64,000 nucleotides of DNA from Actinoplanes sp. TBRC 11911 (GCF_012933445.1 NZ_JABBNC010000004.1:186001-250000); one strand, 5' to 3'. Positions 55,964-64,000 are shown, numbered from the stretch's first letter. Translations and numbers: made by a program. Notes: a model not told the origin generated them from the letters alone.

Positions 55964-57490
55964 TCAGTGGGCGCGGCGGCCGCGCGACGCGGCCTGCGGT
56001 GCGCCCGAACCGGTCCGGGGTGCTGAAGATCCGGTGCGCGGAGCGCCCGAGCGCCGCCCGCGGCCATCCGCCGCCGGCGTACCCGAGTGCCGGCCCCGGC
56101 CATCCGTCGCGGCCGTTCCCGAATGCCGGCCCCGGCCCTCGGCCGCTGCCGTTCCGGAGTGCCGCACCCGGCCATCCGCCGGAGCCGCACCCGAGCGACG
56201 CCCGCGCGTCGCGCCGTCCGTCGACGCCGGCCGGGCGTTGTTTCGAGCCCGTGCCTGATCGCGGGCCGGGCGGCTGGCCCGCGCCGCCGGGACGGCGGCC
56301 GGAGCCGGAGCCGGAGCCGGCGACACGAACTTCCGCTCACCCGGCGCCAGCTCGGCCAGCAACGGGTCACCGGGCCTGGTCCGGCTCGTCGTCGGGCGGA
56401 CCCCCGCCCGGCGGGTGAGGTCGCGCACCTCGGACTGCTGATCGTCGGTCATCAACGTGATCACCGTGCCGCGCGCGCCGGCCCGGGCCGTGCGCCCGGA
56501 GCGGTGCAGGTAGGCCTTGTGCTCCACCGGCGGGTCCGCGTGGATCACCAGGGCCACGTCGTCGACGTGGATGCCGCGGGCCGCGATGTCGGTGGCCACC
56601 AGCGTCTCCGCGGTGCCGTCGGCGAACGCGGCCATGTTCCGGTTGCGGGCGTTCTGCGCCAGGTTCCCGTGCAGCTCGACGGCCGGCACCCCGGCCGCGA
56701 CGAGCTGCCGGGTCAGCACCTTGGCGCGGCGCTTGGTGCGGGTGAAGACCACCGTGCGGCCCGGTGCGGCGAGCAGATCGACCAGCACCGGGAAGCGGTC
56801 GTCGCCGCGGACGTGCAGGACGTGGTGCGCCATCTCGACCGGCGCCTCGGCGGCCGAGTCGACAGCGTGCGTCACCGGGCTGCGCAGGAACTTCTTGACC
56901 AGCACGTCCACCCCGTTGTCCAGGGTGGCGGAGAAGAGCATCCGCTGACCGTTGCGCGGGGTCTGCTCCAGGAGACGGCGTACGACCGGAAGGAATCCGA
57001 GGTCGGCCATGTGGTCGGCCTCGTCCAGCACGGTGATCTCCACCGAGTCCAGCGAAGCGTGCCCGTTGCGCAGGTGGTCGTCGAGCCGGCCGGGGCACGC
57101 CACCAGGATGTCGACGCCGGCCTTGAGACCGCGGATCTGCGGCTGCGCGCCGACGCCGCCGAACACCACGAGGGTGCGCAGGCCCAGCTTGGCGGCCAGC
57201 GGCGCGATCGTGGCGTCGATCTGGGTGGCCAGCTCACGGGTCGGCGCCAGGATCAGCGCGCGCGGCCGGCCGGGCCGCCGCGCCGACTTCGACGCGGCCA
57301 GCCGCGCCAGCACGGGCAGCGCGAACGCGTACGTCTTGCCGGAGCCGGTACGGCCGCGGCCCAGCACGTCGCGCCCGGCGAGCGTGTCGGGCAGGGTGGC
57401 GGCCTGAATCGGGAAGGGGGTGGTGATGCCGAGGTCCGCGAGTGCCGTGGTCAGAACGGCGGGCACGCCGAGCTCGGTAAAGGTGGTCAT
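55964..57490 (-). CDS. DEAD-box RNA helicase with repeat-expanded tail
   Basis: A 508-residue RNA helicase. Q motif region FTELGVPAVLTTAL and PFPIQ, Walker A GRTGSGKT (46-53), PTRELA, DEAD box VLDEADHMADLGF, SAT and FSATLDNGVD, then the second RecA domain with ATDIAARGIHVDD and YLHRSGRTARAGARG. It unwinds structured RNA, likely in ribosome assembly or cold adaptation. The basic tail from about residue 410 holds Gly/Arg-rich repeats RGRHSGTxAxDG encoded by a 36-base minisatellite; such tails bind RNA nonspecifically. It is divergent from the sigma gene at 57781. Confidence 0.92.
   Translation of the reverse strand: MTTFTELGVPAVLTTALADLGITTPFPIQAATLPDTLAGRDVLGRGRTGSGKTYAFALPVLARLAASKSARRPGRPRALILAPTRELATQIDATIAPLAAKLGLRTLVVFGGVGAQPQIRGLKAGVDILVACPGRLDDHLRNGHASLDSVEITVLDEADHMADLGFLPVVRRLLEQTPRNGQRMLFSATLDNGVDVLVKKFLRSPVTHAVDSAAEAPVEMAHHVLHVRGDDRFPVLVDLLAAPGRTVVFTRTKRRAKVLTRQLVAAGVPAVELHGNLAQNARNRNMAAFADGTAETLVATDIAARGIHVDDVALVIHADPPVEHKAYLHRSGRTARAGARGTVITLMTDDQQSEVRDLTRRAGVRPTTSRTRPGDPLLAELAPGERKFVSPAPAPAPAAVPAARASRPARDQARARNNARPASTDGATRGRRSGAAPADGRVRHSGTAAAEGRGRHSGTAATDGRGRHSGTPAADGRGRRSGAPRTGSSAPRTGSGAPQAASRGRRAH
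56048..56227 (-). repeat. 36-bp in-frame minisatellite in the helicase gene
   Basis: Four 36-base units at 56048, 56084, 56120 and 56156 and a diverged fifth to 56227 encode 12-residue units such as RGRHSGTAATDG on the minus strand. They extend the Arg/Gly-rich tail of the helicase. Confidence 0.88.
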
Positions 57491-57780
57491 GTAGCGGTGA
57501 CTCCAAAGGGTCGAGGGGTCGTCCTGCCCGGCGCAGACTCGTGTGGCTCAGTCGCGGCGCGTGGTGGCCGATCCGGAAGGCCGATGCCGCTGGTGTCGGG
57601 CATCGGTCTGGCGGCCCGAGGCAAGACTGGGCGGACCGCGTGATCAAGCATACCTCGCCGTCGTTACGCGCCCGAAGCAACCGAACAGCACCCGTATCCG
57701 ACCCGCTCCGCACTCCGCGACGATCACCGTTTTTCTCGGCGCCGGAACCCCCGACCGGCGGTACCACGAGGAGATCCCCC

Positions 57781-58626
57781 ATGAGCGGAGTCACGCCCGA
57801 CCGCCGTCGCTCGGACATCGTCACCGAACACATGCCGCTGGTCGGCCACCTGGTCCGCGAGACGCTCGCGCGCGTTCCCGCGCACGTCAACCGCGACGAC
57901 CTGATGTCGGCCGGATACGCCGCGCTGGTACACGCCGCCCGCGGGTTCGACCACGAGCGCGGTGTGCCTTTTGCCCGATTCGCGGCGGCCCGGGTGCGGG
58001 GGGCGCTGCTCGACGAGCTGCGCGGCCTGGACTGGGCCAGCCGCTCGGTGCGCCAGCGTGCCCGCCGCGCGGACGGCGCCCGGCAGGAGCTCACCTCGGA
58101 GCTGGGCCGCACGCCGACCGTGCACGAGGTGGCCGGCCGGCTCGGCGTCGCGGCCGAGGACATCGAGTCGGCCGACGACGACGTGAAGCGTGCCGTGGTG
58201 TTCAGCCTGCAGGGTTTCGCGACGGCGAGCGCCGACGACATGGTGACCGAACCGAGCGCCGGACCGGAGGAGATGCTGATCCGGCGCGAGCGGCTCGGTT
58301 ACCTGCGGGACGCGATCGAGGCGCTGCCCGAGCGGCTGCGTGCGGTGGTGCACGGGTACTTCTTCGACGAGCGGCCGATGGCCCGGATCGCCCAGGACCT
58401 GGGCGTGACCGAGTCGCGGGTGTCGCAGCTGCGGGCCGAGGCGCTCAGCCTGCTGCGGGACGGGCTGAACACGCACCTCGAGCCGTCCTTGGCCGCGCAG
58501 GCCGCGGCCAAGGACGGGTGCGTGGCACGGCGCCGGCAGGCCTACTACGAGCAGATCGGCGCCCGGGGCACGTTACGCACCCGGCTGGCACTGACCGGCC
58601 CCGACGGCCTGCCGGCCGCAGCCTAA
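57781..58626 (+). CDS. WhiG/FliA-type RNA polymerase sigma factor
   Basis: A 281-residue group 3 sigma factor. Region 2 has EHMPLVGHLVRETLARVPAH and DLMSAGYAALVHAARGFD, then VRGALLDELRGLDWASRSVR. Region 3 is ELGRTPTVHEVAGRL, and region 4 ERPMARIAQDLGVTESRVSQ LRAEALSLL. The FliA/WhiG group controls flagella or sporulation. It lacks an adjacent anti-sigma gene. It is a close paralog of the sigma factor at 61687, sharing long runs including GLNTHL near the end. Its ATG has GAGGAG upstream, and its stop overlaps the convergent lipoprotein by 4 bases. Confidence 0.9.
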   Translation: MSGVTPDRRRSDIVTEHMPLVGHLVRETLARVPAHVNRDDLMSAGYAALVHAARGFDHERGVPFARFAAARVRGALLDELRGLDWASRSVRQRARRADGARQELTSELGRTPTVHEVAGRLGVAAEDIESADDDVKRAVVFSLQGFATASADDMVTEPSAGPEEMLIRRERLGYLRDAIEALPERLRAVVHGYFFDERPMARIAQDLGVTESRVSQLRAEALSLLRDGLNTHLEPSLAAQAAAKDGCVARRRQAYYEQIGARGTLRTRLALTGPDGLPAAA

Positions 58627-59126
58627 TTCGCGCAGGTGCCGGCCTTCTTCTGGGCGGCGATGGCCTTGGCGGCGCCCTGCTTGTAGAGCGCCAGACCCTC
58701 CTTGGCCGGCTCCAGCTTCCAGGCGTTGTTCTCGTACACCATCGTGTACGACTGGGCCGCCACGAGCTGCTTGGCGATCACGATGGCCCGGTCCGTCCCG
58801 TCCATCCGGGCGCTGGTGAGCTGGATGGCCAGCCCCTTGCGCGAGCACGCCTCGTTGAGCTTGACGTAGTCGGTCTTGCTGATCGCCTGCTTGCCGGCCT
58901 GGGTGTACATCTCCCAGGCGCCGGCGAAGTCGCCGCCGGAGAACCGGTCGAACACGGTCTGCGCGGCGGCGCGCGCGCCGTCGATGGTCCGGGCTTCGGG
59001 CCCGCCGGCGGCGGCCTGGGCGGCGGCCGGCTTGTCGTCGCCGGTGCACGCGGAGGTGAGGGTGAGGGTGGCGGCGGCGATGATCGCCAGCGCGCCGAGG
59101 CGTGTGATCGGGTGGTCGTGGTTCAT
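58623..59126 (-). CDS. Hypothetical lipoprotein
   Basis: A 167-residue lipoprotein with signal ALAIIAAATLTLTSAC (lipobox TSAC, Cys about 27) and an Ala/Gly/Pro tether. The mature domain begins AAQTVFDRFSGGDFAGAWEM and contains YTMVYENNAWKL, a pattern seen in small NTF2-like or DUF4878-type lipoproteins that carry helix-rich mature parts. Two cysteines (EACSRKG, GTCAN) may pair. The function is unknown. It is convergent with the sigma gene, overlapping by 4 bases. Confidence 0.8.
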   Translation of the reverse strand: MNHDHPITRLGALAIIAAATLTLTSACTGDDKPAAAQAAAGGPEARTIDGARAAAQTVFDRFSGGDFAGAWEMYTQAGKQAISKTDYVKLNEACSRKGLAIQLTSARMDGTDRAIVIAKQLVAAQSYTMVYENNAWKLEPAKEGLALYKQGAAKAIAAQKKAGTCAN

Positions 59127-59193
59127 GCCGGGACTAATTCCGATCGACCGCCGCGCGTAACGGCTCGCCGGAGATATTGACGGATTGCTGACA

Positions 59194-59215
59194 CATACTC
59201 GGTCGGCCGTAACCT
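59194..59215 (+). promoter_or_regulatory. Possible promoter of the HelR-like gene
   Basis: The -10 candidate TAACCT occupies 59210-59215. A -35 candidate CTGACA lies just upstream at 59188-59193, with 16 bases between. Both are partial matches. Transcription from here would give a leader of about 110 bases containing the hairpin at 59281. Confidence 0.35.
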
Positions 59216-59273
59216 GCGTGACAGGCGTGGAGGCATGCCGATGATTCGGCTATTCTGGGCGTTTGCCGAGCAT

Positions 59274-59298
59274 AAAAAAAGCGGCCATCAATGGCCGC
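59274..59298 (-). terminator. Intrinsic terminator in the minus direction, upstream of the HelR-like gene
   Basis: GCGGCCAT and ATGGCCGC (59281-59298) form an 8-base stem around CA. On the minus strand the stem is followed by seven T residues (59280-59274), a textbook intrinsic terminator, rare in this GC-rich window. No annotated minus-strand gene ends here. It also lies in the leader of the plus-strand gene. Confidence 0.65.
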
Positions 59299-59331
59299 GA
59301 CCAGCGAATGATACCACAAAGGGGAGTGGCT

Positions 59332-61641
59332 TTGTCAACCTCCGCCGCGGTGACGCGAGCCGACGACCTCCGTTCCGAGCAGGCGTACCTCACCACCCTC
59401 TACGAGCGCCTGGATCGCCTGCGTGAGCGGGCAAACGATCGTCTGCGCGCGATTTTGCTGGAGTCCGGCGGCACCCCGCAGGGACGCACCCAGCGTGAGG
59501 CATCACGCAGTCATTACACGGAACAGCTCGCCCAGATGAATTCCGTGGAAAATGGATTGTGTTTCGGCCGATTGGACTTCGCGGCCGACAATCCGACCTA
59601 CATCGGTCGTCTCGGGCTTTCCGCCGAAGAACACGATCGTGATCCGTTGCTGGTCGACTGGCGGGCCCCCGCGGCCCGGCCGTTCTACCTCGCCACCGCG
59701 GTCTCGCCGGAGGGCGTGACCCGGCGCCGGCACCTACGCACCCGGGGCCGCGAGCTCACCGGCATCGACGACGAGGTGCTCGATCTCGAGTCCGGCGAGG
59801 CCGGCGGCCGCGAGGACGTGACCGGCGAGGCGGCCCTGCTGTCCGCGCTCACCGCGACCCGCACCGGCCGCATGCGCGACATCGTCGAGACCATCCAGGC
59901 CGAGCAGGACGAGGTGATCCGCGCCGGGCTGCCGGGCGTGCTGGTCGTCCAGGGCGGTCCGGGCACCGGCAAGACCGCGGTCGCGCTGCACCGGGCGGCC
60001 TACCTGCTCTACACGTACCGTCAGCAGCTCACCAAGCAGGGCGTGCTGATCCTCGGGCCGAACCCGACCTTCCTGCGCTACATCTCCCAGGTGCTGCCGT
60101 CGCTGGCCGAGACCGGGGTGCTGCTGGCGACCCTGGGCGACATGTTCCCCGGCGTCCGCGCGCGGGCCGCCGAACCGGCCGCGGCCGCCGCGATCAAGGG
60201 CCGGGTCGGCATGCTCGACGTGCTGGCCAGGGCCGTCGCCGACCGGCAGACCGTGCCGCACGACTACGTCGAGGTCGACCACGACGGCTACCCGCTGCGA
60301 ATCGAGCGCGCGGTGCTCGAGGACGCCCGAGCGGCGGCTCGCAAGGCCGCCCGTCCGCACAACGTGGCCCGGCAGATCTTCGTGACCGAGGCGATCCACG
60401 CCCTGTCGCTGCAGATCGCCGAGCGTATCGGCGCCGACCCGCTGGGCGGCGAGAATCTGCTGTCCGAGGCCGACCTCGCCGAGACCCGCCGGGAGCTGCG
60501 CGAGGACATCGACGTCCAGATGGCGCTGTTCGACTTCTGGCCGGTGCTCACCGCGCGTCAGGTGCTGCGTGACCTGCTCAGCGACGCGGACCGGCTGGAA
60601 TCGGCCACCCCCGGGCTCACCCCCGGCGAGCGGGCCCTGCTGTTGCGTTCCCGCGACGCCCGCTGGACGCCGGCCGACATCCCGCTGCTGGACGAGCTGT
60701 CCGAGCTGCTCGGCGTGGACGACACGCTCAAGGCGCGGGAGGCGGCCCGGCAGCGGCGCGAGGCGATCGACTACGCCGAGGGCGTGCTGGAGATCGTCCA
60801 GGGCTCCCGGTCCCTCGACTTCGAGGACGACGCCGAGGAGGAGGTCCTCTCCGCGATCGACGTGGTGGACGCCAGCGCGTTCGTCGAGCGGCACGAGGTG
60901 CTCGACACGCGTACCGCCGCGGAACGTGCCGCCGCCGACCGTACGTGGGTCTTCGGGCACGTGATCGTGGACGAGGCGCAGGAGCTGTCGCCGATGGCCT
61001 GGCGGCTGCTGATGCGGCGCTGCCCGAGCCGGTCGATGACCGTGGTGGGCGACGTCGCGCAGACCTCCGAGCTGGCCGGCACGACCACGTGGGACCAGGT
61101 GTTCGAGCCGTACGTGGCGCAGCGCTGGAACCTCGCCGAGCTGACCGTCAACTACCGCACGCCGTCCGAGGTCATGGCGGTGGCGGGCGACGTGCTCGCG
61201 GCCGTCGACCCGGCGCTGCAGCCGCCGCGCTCGGTGCGGTCCGCCGGCGTCGAGCCGTGGGCGCTGCGGGTGCCGCCGCTCACGCTTCCCGCCGAGATCA
61301 TTGCGGCCGTACGCCTCGAGGCCGCCGACGTGGGGGACGGACGGGTCGGGGTGATCGTGCCCGAGGGCCGTGAGGCGGAACTGGGCCGGCACCTGGTCGA
61401 CGCCGTGCCGGGCGCGGCCGTGGGCGAACAGCCCGACCTGCTCAACCAGGTGGTGCTGATGACCGTGCGGCAGGCCAAGGGGCTGGAGTTCGACTCGGTC
61501 ATCGTGGTGGAACCGGACGAGATCATCGCGGAGAGCCCGCGCGGGTTGTCCGACCTTTACGTGGCGGTCACCCGGGCCACCCGCCGGCTCGGGGTGCTGC
61601 ACACGGCGGACCTGCCGAAGGTGCTGAACTCGCTGGCCTGA
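59332..61641 (+). CDS. helR: HelR/HelD-type RNA polymerase-recycling ATPase
   Basis: A 769-residue UvrD/HelD-like SF1 ATPase. N-terminal coiled arm (RSEQAYLTTLYERLDRLRER, about 14-33), Walker A GGPGTGKT (208-215), Walker B FGHVIVDEAQELSPMAW, motif III VVGDVAQTSELAG, and motifs V-VI VRQAKGLEFDSVIVVEPDE and LYVAVTRATRR. HelR proteins remove RNA polymerase stalled on DNA and protect it from rifamycins in actinobacteria. No rifamycin-associated inverted repeat is seen upstream. TTG at 59332 is chosen because AGGGGAG lies 5 bases before it; the GTG at 59326 overlaps that site. A hairpin terminator follows. Confidence 0.87.
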   Translation: MSTSAAVTRADDLRSEQAYLTTLYERLDRLRERANDRLRAILLESGGTPQGRTQREASRSHYTEQLAQMNSVENGLCFGRLDFAADNPTYIGRLGLSAEEHDRDPLLVDWRAPAARPFYLATAVSPEGVTRRRHLRTRGRELTGIDDEVLDLESGEAGGREDVTGEAALLSALTATRTGRMRDIVETIQAEQDEVIRAGLPGVLVVQGGPGTGKTAVALHRAAYLLYTYRQQLTKQGVLILGPNPTFLRYISQVLPSLAETGVLLATLGDMFPGVRARAAEPAAAAAIKGRVGMLDVLARAVADRQTVPHDYVEVDHDGYPLRIERAVLEDARAAARKAARPHNVARQIFVTEAIHALSLQIAERIGADPLGGENLLSEADLAETRRELREDIDVQMALFDFWPVLTARQVLRDLLSDADRLESATPGLTPGERALLLRSRDARWTPADIPLLDELSELLGVDDTLKAREAARQRREAIDYAEGVLEIVQGSRSLDFEDDAEEEVLSAIDVVDASAFVERHEVLDTRTAAERAAADRTWVFGHVIVDEAQELSPMAWRLLMRRCPSRSMTVVGDVAQTSELAGTTTWDQVFEPYVAQRWNLAELTVNYRTPSEVMAVAGDVLAAVDPALQPPRSVRSAGVEPWALRVPPLTLPAEIIAAVRLEAADVGDGRVGVIVPEGREAELGRHLVDAVPGAAVGEQPDLLNQVVLMTVRQAKGLEFDSVIVVEPDEIIAESPRGLSDLYVAVTRATRRLGVLHTADLPKVLNSLA

Positions 61642-61643
61642 GA

Positions 61644-61680
61644 CACATGGGGGGACCCGCGTCGCGGATCCCCCCATGTG
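61644..61680. terminator. Bidirectional terminator between convergent genes
   Basis: CACATGGGGGGA and TCCCCCCATGTG form a perfect 12-base outer stem, extended by a further short stem after one mismatch. It sits between the HelR-like gene stop and the sigma gene stop at 61687. Confidence 0.8.
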
Positions 61681-61686
61681 CGTTCG

Positions 61687-62595
61687 TCAGGCGGCCTTGG
61701 CCGCGTACTGGGTGTGGCCGTGCGCGTTGGTCATCGCGAGCCGGCTGGTCATCGAGGTGCTGTTGGCGATGGTGGCGTAGTAGTTGGCGCGGCGGCGCGC
61801 GGTGATGCTCTCCGGGTTGTCCGGCGTCGGGGCCAGCTCCGGGCTCAGGTGCGTGTTCAGGCCGTCCTTGAGCAGCGACAGGGCCTCGGCGCGCAGCTGG
61901 CTGATCCGGCTCTCGGTGACACCCAGCTCGTCGGCGATCTCGGCCATCGGACGCTCGTTCAGGAAGTACTCGGTGATGACGTGCTGCAGACGCTCCGGCA
62001 GCGAGCCGATCGCGTGGTGCAGGTAGCCGATCTGCTCCCGGCGCAGCAGCATCTCCTCGGGGCCCGGCGTCTTCTCGGTGACGAGCTCGTCGGCGCTGCT
62101 GGTGGTGAAGCCCTGCAGCGACAGCACGGTGGCACGCTGCACGTCGGTGTCGGTCTGCTGCAGGTCGCCGGCGGTGGTGCCGAGCGCCTGGGCCAGCTCC
62201 TCGGTGGTGGGCGTGCGGCCCAGCGTGGTGGTCAGCTGCTGGCGGGTGGTGTCGGTGGCGCGGGCCTTGGTACGCACCGAACGGGTCGCCCAGTCCAGGG
62301 CGCGCAGCTCGTCCAGGATCGCACCACGGATCCGCGTGCTCGCGAACCGGTGGAACGGGATGCCACGGTCCGCGTCGAAACCGCGGGCGGCGGTGACCAG
62401 CGCGTGCAGGCCGGCGCTGGTGAGGTCGTCGCGGTGGATGTGGTTCGGGATGCGGGTGAGCATGTCGCGCACCAGGTGACCGACGAGCGGCATGTGGGTG
62501 CGGATCAGCTCTTCCTGCTGGGCGGCGGAAAGCACCGTCACGGCGGCGGCGGTGTCGGCAGCAAGGTCGGCAGCGGTCGTCACGGTGCTCGTCAT
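61687..62595 (-). CDS. WhiG/FliA-type RNA polymerase sigma factor, paralog
   Basis: A 302-residue group 3 sigma factor closely related to the one at 57781. Shared blocks include HMPLVGHLVRDMLTRIP, RGAILDELRALDWATRSVR, LGRTPTTEELAQALG, LSLQGFTTSSADELVTE and GVTESRISQLRAEALSLLKD. It has an N-terminal extension of about 25 Ala/Thr-rich residues. Its C-terminal tail is Asn/Thr-rich, unlike its paralog. ATG at 62595; a G-rich site (GGGGGG) precedes it. It may direct a sporangium, spore or flagellar regulon, but that is family inference. Confidence 0.9.
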   Translation of the reverse strand: MTSTVTTAADLAADTAAAVTVLSAAQQEELIRTHMPLVGHLVRDMLTRIPNHIHRDDLTSAGLHALVTAARGFDADRGIPFHRFASTRIRGAILDELRALDWATRSVRTKARATDTTRQQLTTTLGRTPTTEELAQALGTTAGDLQQTDTDVQRATVLSLQGFTTSSADELVTEKTPGPEEMLLRREQIGYLHHAIGSLPERLQHVITEYFLNERPMAEIADELGVTESRISQLRAEALSLLKDGLNTHLSPELAPTPDNPESITARRRANYYATIANSTSMTSRLAMTNAHGHTQYAAKAA

Positions 62596-62790
62596 GTGTT
62601 TTCCCCCCGTTTGTTGTCGGCGAACCGCTGAGCGATTCACCGGCTGACGGAAGAAAGAATCGGGAGCCCGGGGTACGACTACCGGTCGTGTTCGGGTGCA
62701 CGACGGTTGCGCCGGTTTTTTCTCGCCCCCTTCCATCGGCGGCGCGCGCCCCGGCTTGATGATTTGCTCGCGACTGGCACGGTGGAGCGC

Positions 62791-63288
62791 ATGGACCTGA
62801 CCGGCGGCGGCACGATCACCCTCATCTCCGGGGTGGTGATCGCGCTGGGCATTCTCGGCGTGGTGATCCCGGTGCTGCCTGGCCTGCTGCTGAGCTGGCT
62901 GGGTGTGCTGCTGTGGGCGGTTCTCGGCGACGCCGGCGGTGTGGTGCGCTGGACGGTGCTGGCGGTGGCCACGGTGGTGGCGCTGCTCGGCGCCACGGTG
63001 AAGTACGTGATGCCGGGCCGCCGCATGAAACGGATGGGCGTGCCGAACACGGCACTGCTGGCCGGCGCGGTCCTCGGCCTGATCGGCTTCTTCGTGGTGC
63101 CGGTGGTGGGCCTGGTGCTCGGCTTCGTCCTCGGCGTCTACATGGTGGAGCTCGCGCGGCTGGGCCCGCAGCGGGCGTGGCCGTCAACACGGGAGGCGTT
63201 GACGGCCGCCGGCATGGCGATGCTGATCGAGTTCACGACGGCGCTGGGGGTGGCCGTCGTCTGGGTGTTCGGCCTACTGGCGAGTTAG
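62791..63288 (+). CDS. DUF456 family membrane protein
   Basis: A 165-residue membrane protein with about four to five spans and repeated Gly-rich helices of DUF456: IALGILGVVIPVLPGLLLSW near the start and LGLIGFFVVPVVGLVLGFVL in the second half, separated by KYVMPGRRMKRMGVP. Function is unknown. The ATG at 62791 has GGTGGAG upstream. Its 3' end overlaps the convergent carboxypeptidase by 15 bases. Confidence 0.88.
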   Translation: MDLTGGGTITLISGVVIALGILGVVIPVLPGLLLSWLGVLLWAVLGDAGGVVRWTVLAVATVVALLGATVKYVMPGRRMKRMGVPNTALLAGAVLGLIGFFVVPVVGLVLGFVLGVYMVELARLGPQRAWPSTREALTAAGMAMLIEFTTALGVAVVWVFGLLAS

Positions 63289-64000
63289 CCGTCGCGGGCG
63301 TTTGCGACGCCGCTGGGTCAGTAACAGCAGCAACGGGGTGCCCGCGAGCACCAGCGCGAACGCGCCGGCGGCCAGTACCGTCAGCGTCTGTGGTGCGGCT
63401 CGCACCGATTCCGGTGTCGCGCCCACCGCGTCCCGAGCCCGCGCCGCCCCGGGTGTGTCCGCCGGCTCCGGGGCCACGTCCCGCGGTTCGACCAGCTTGC
63501 CGACGCTCGCGTCCCGGGGGACCTGGAATCCCCAGTCGAGCAGGATGCCGCCGATGTCGTACACCCGCACCGTGGGCTGGACCTCGGCGCCGAGCACCGA
63601 GACGACCAGGCGGCGGCCGTTGCGCTGCGCCGCGCCCACGAAACTGTGCCGCGCCACCGTGGTGAATCCGGTCTTGCCGCCGAGCGCCCCCGGATACTTC
63701 AAGATCAGTTTGTTCTCGTTCTGGATCTGGAAGCCGCCCTTTTTCTGTTTCGGCTGCGCCGGCATCTGCGCGGTGCGGGTCAGCACGTACTTACGGAAGT
63801 CGGCGCTGGCGAAACACACCCGGGCGATCAGGGCCAGGTCGTACGCGCTGGTGAATTGGCCCTTGCCGTCCAGGCCGGACGGGGTGACCGCGTGGGTCTG
63901 AAAAGCACCGAGCCGTTGTGCGGTGGCATTCATCGCGGCGACCGTCTGCGCGACGCCGTCCGGGCCCCCGCCGGCGGCCAGCCGGGCCAGCGCGTTGGCC
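63274..64000 (-). CDS. D-alanyl-D-alanine carboxypeptidase, C-terminal part
   Basis: The protein is cut by the right edge of the window; 242 C-terminal residues are present. Reading in from the edge gives ANALARLAAGG, then the SxN-following region MNATAQRLGAFQTHAVTPSG, TSAYDLALIARVCF, and the KTG box in GALGGKTGFTTVARHSFVGA. This is the S11 (DacA/DacC-type) penicillin-binding fold that trims peptidoglycan stem peptides. A C-terminal transmembrane anchor (LTVLAAGAFALVLAGTPLLL) and basic tail follow, so it is anchored at the C-terminus. The SxxK serine lies outside the window. Confidence 0.9.
   Translation of the reverse strand, partial: ANALARLAAGGGPDGVAQTVAAMNATAQRLGAFQTHAVTPSGLDGKGQFTSAYDLALIARVCFASADFRKYVLTRTAQMPAQPKQKKGGFQIQNENKLILKYPGALGGKTGFTTVARHSFVGAAQRNGRRLVVSVLGAEVQPTVRVYDIGGILLDWGFQVPRDASVGKLVEPRDVAPEPADTPGAARARDAVGATPESVRAAPQTLTVLAAGAFALVLAGTPLLLLLTQRRRKRPRRLTRQ

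Noticed and set aside
59134-59319. 61-codon minus-strand ORF ending near the HelR-like leader
   Set aside because: It overlaps the terminator-like hairpin, has no ribosome site and no family; the terminator more likely belongs to an RNA or blocks antisense reading.
59216-59331. Rifamycin-associated inverted repeat before the HelR-like gene
   Set aside because: I looked for the GGGGCTTGC-type palindrome and found only the GCGGCCAT hairpin, which does not match it.

Overview
The window is 64 kb of high-GC actinobacterial chromosome. Gene density is high, GTG and TTG starts are common, 4-base stop/start overlaps are frequent, and several regulators have long AAA/TPR LuxR (LAL) architecture. Two WhiG/FliA-type sigma factors, many DUF families typical of Micromonosporaceae and a secreted CBM32-DUF1996 protein suggest an Actinoplanes-like organism. 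The genus is inference; no rRNA or tRNA was seen. The right edge cuts a D-alanyl-D-alanine carboxypeptidase, and the first 121 bases hold no gene I can support.

Layout. (1) 0.1-8.7 kb, minus strand: a tightly coupled cluster of a SWIM zinc-finger/DUF5691 fusion, a MoxR AAA+ ATPase, a DUF5682 protein and a VWA protein, followed by a methyltransferase and a deazaflavin-dependent nitroreductase-family protein. (2) 8.7-11.9 kb: NAD(P)-binding protein, glutathionyl-hydroquinone-reductase-like protein, calcium/proton antiporter, then a 62-bp intergenic tandem repeat. (3) 12-19.1 kb: a LacI regulon. The regulator, a secreted CBM32-DUF1996 protein and a 1006-residue secreted CBM32-GH16-TIM barrel-CBM32 enzyme share the operator GGAAAGCGCTCTCC (written as on the + strand); the two secreted-protein promoters are near-identical. 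A degenerate DUF305 lipoprotein and a VOC protein sit between them. (4) 19-20.2 kb: a repeat-rich stretch without a credible gene. (5) 20.2-25 kb: DGPF protein, ECF42 sigma factor, response regulator and histidine kinase in one operon with an ECF42-like promoter, then a DUF5995 protein. (6) 25-28.8 kb: divergent LAL regulator and class III nucleotidyl cyclase. (7) 28.9-33.5 kb: topoisomerase IV-type subunits B and A. (8) 33.6-39.5 kb: FAD oxidase, small membrane proteins, methyltransferase, ROK regulator, XRE/DUF397 pair. (9) 39.6-47.9 kb: a sugar operon of LacI regulator, family 5 binding lipoprotein, two ATPases, two permeases and a GH1 beta-glucosidase. (10) 47.9-56 kb: sirtuin, membrane proteins, App1-type phosphatase, YiiX-like papain-fold protein, second LAL regulator, YceI, GNAT. 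(11) 56-64 kb: DEAD-box helicase, two WhiG/FliA-type sigma factors, lipoproteins, a HelR/HelD-type RNA polymerase-recycling ATPase, DUF456 protein and the partial carboxypeptidase.

Themes. Carbohydrate use is prominent: the first LacI regulon secretes carbohydrate-binding and beta-glucan-type enzymes, and the second imports oligosaccharides and cleaves them inside the cell. Transcription control is dense: three sigma factors, one RNA polymerase-recycling ATPase, two LAL regulators, two LacI, one ROK and one XRE. In-frame minisatellites have expanded inside three proteins (ECF42 sigma, 30 bp; histidine kinase, 24 bp; DEAD-box helicase, 36 bp) alongside intergenic repeats. The best candidate for a poorly described system is the MoxR-VWA-DUF5682-SWIM cluster.
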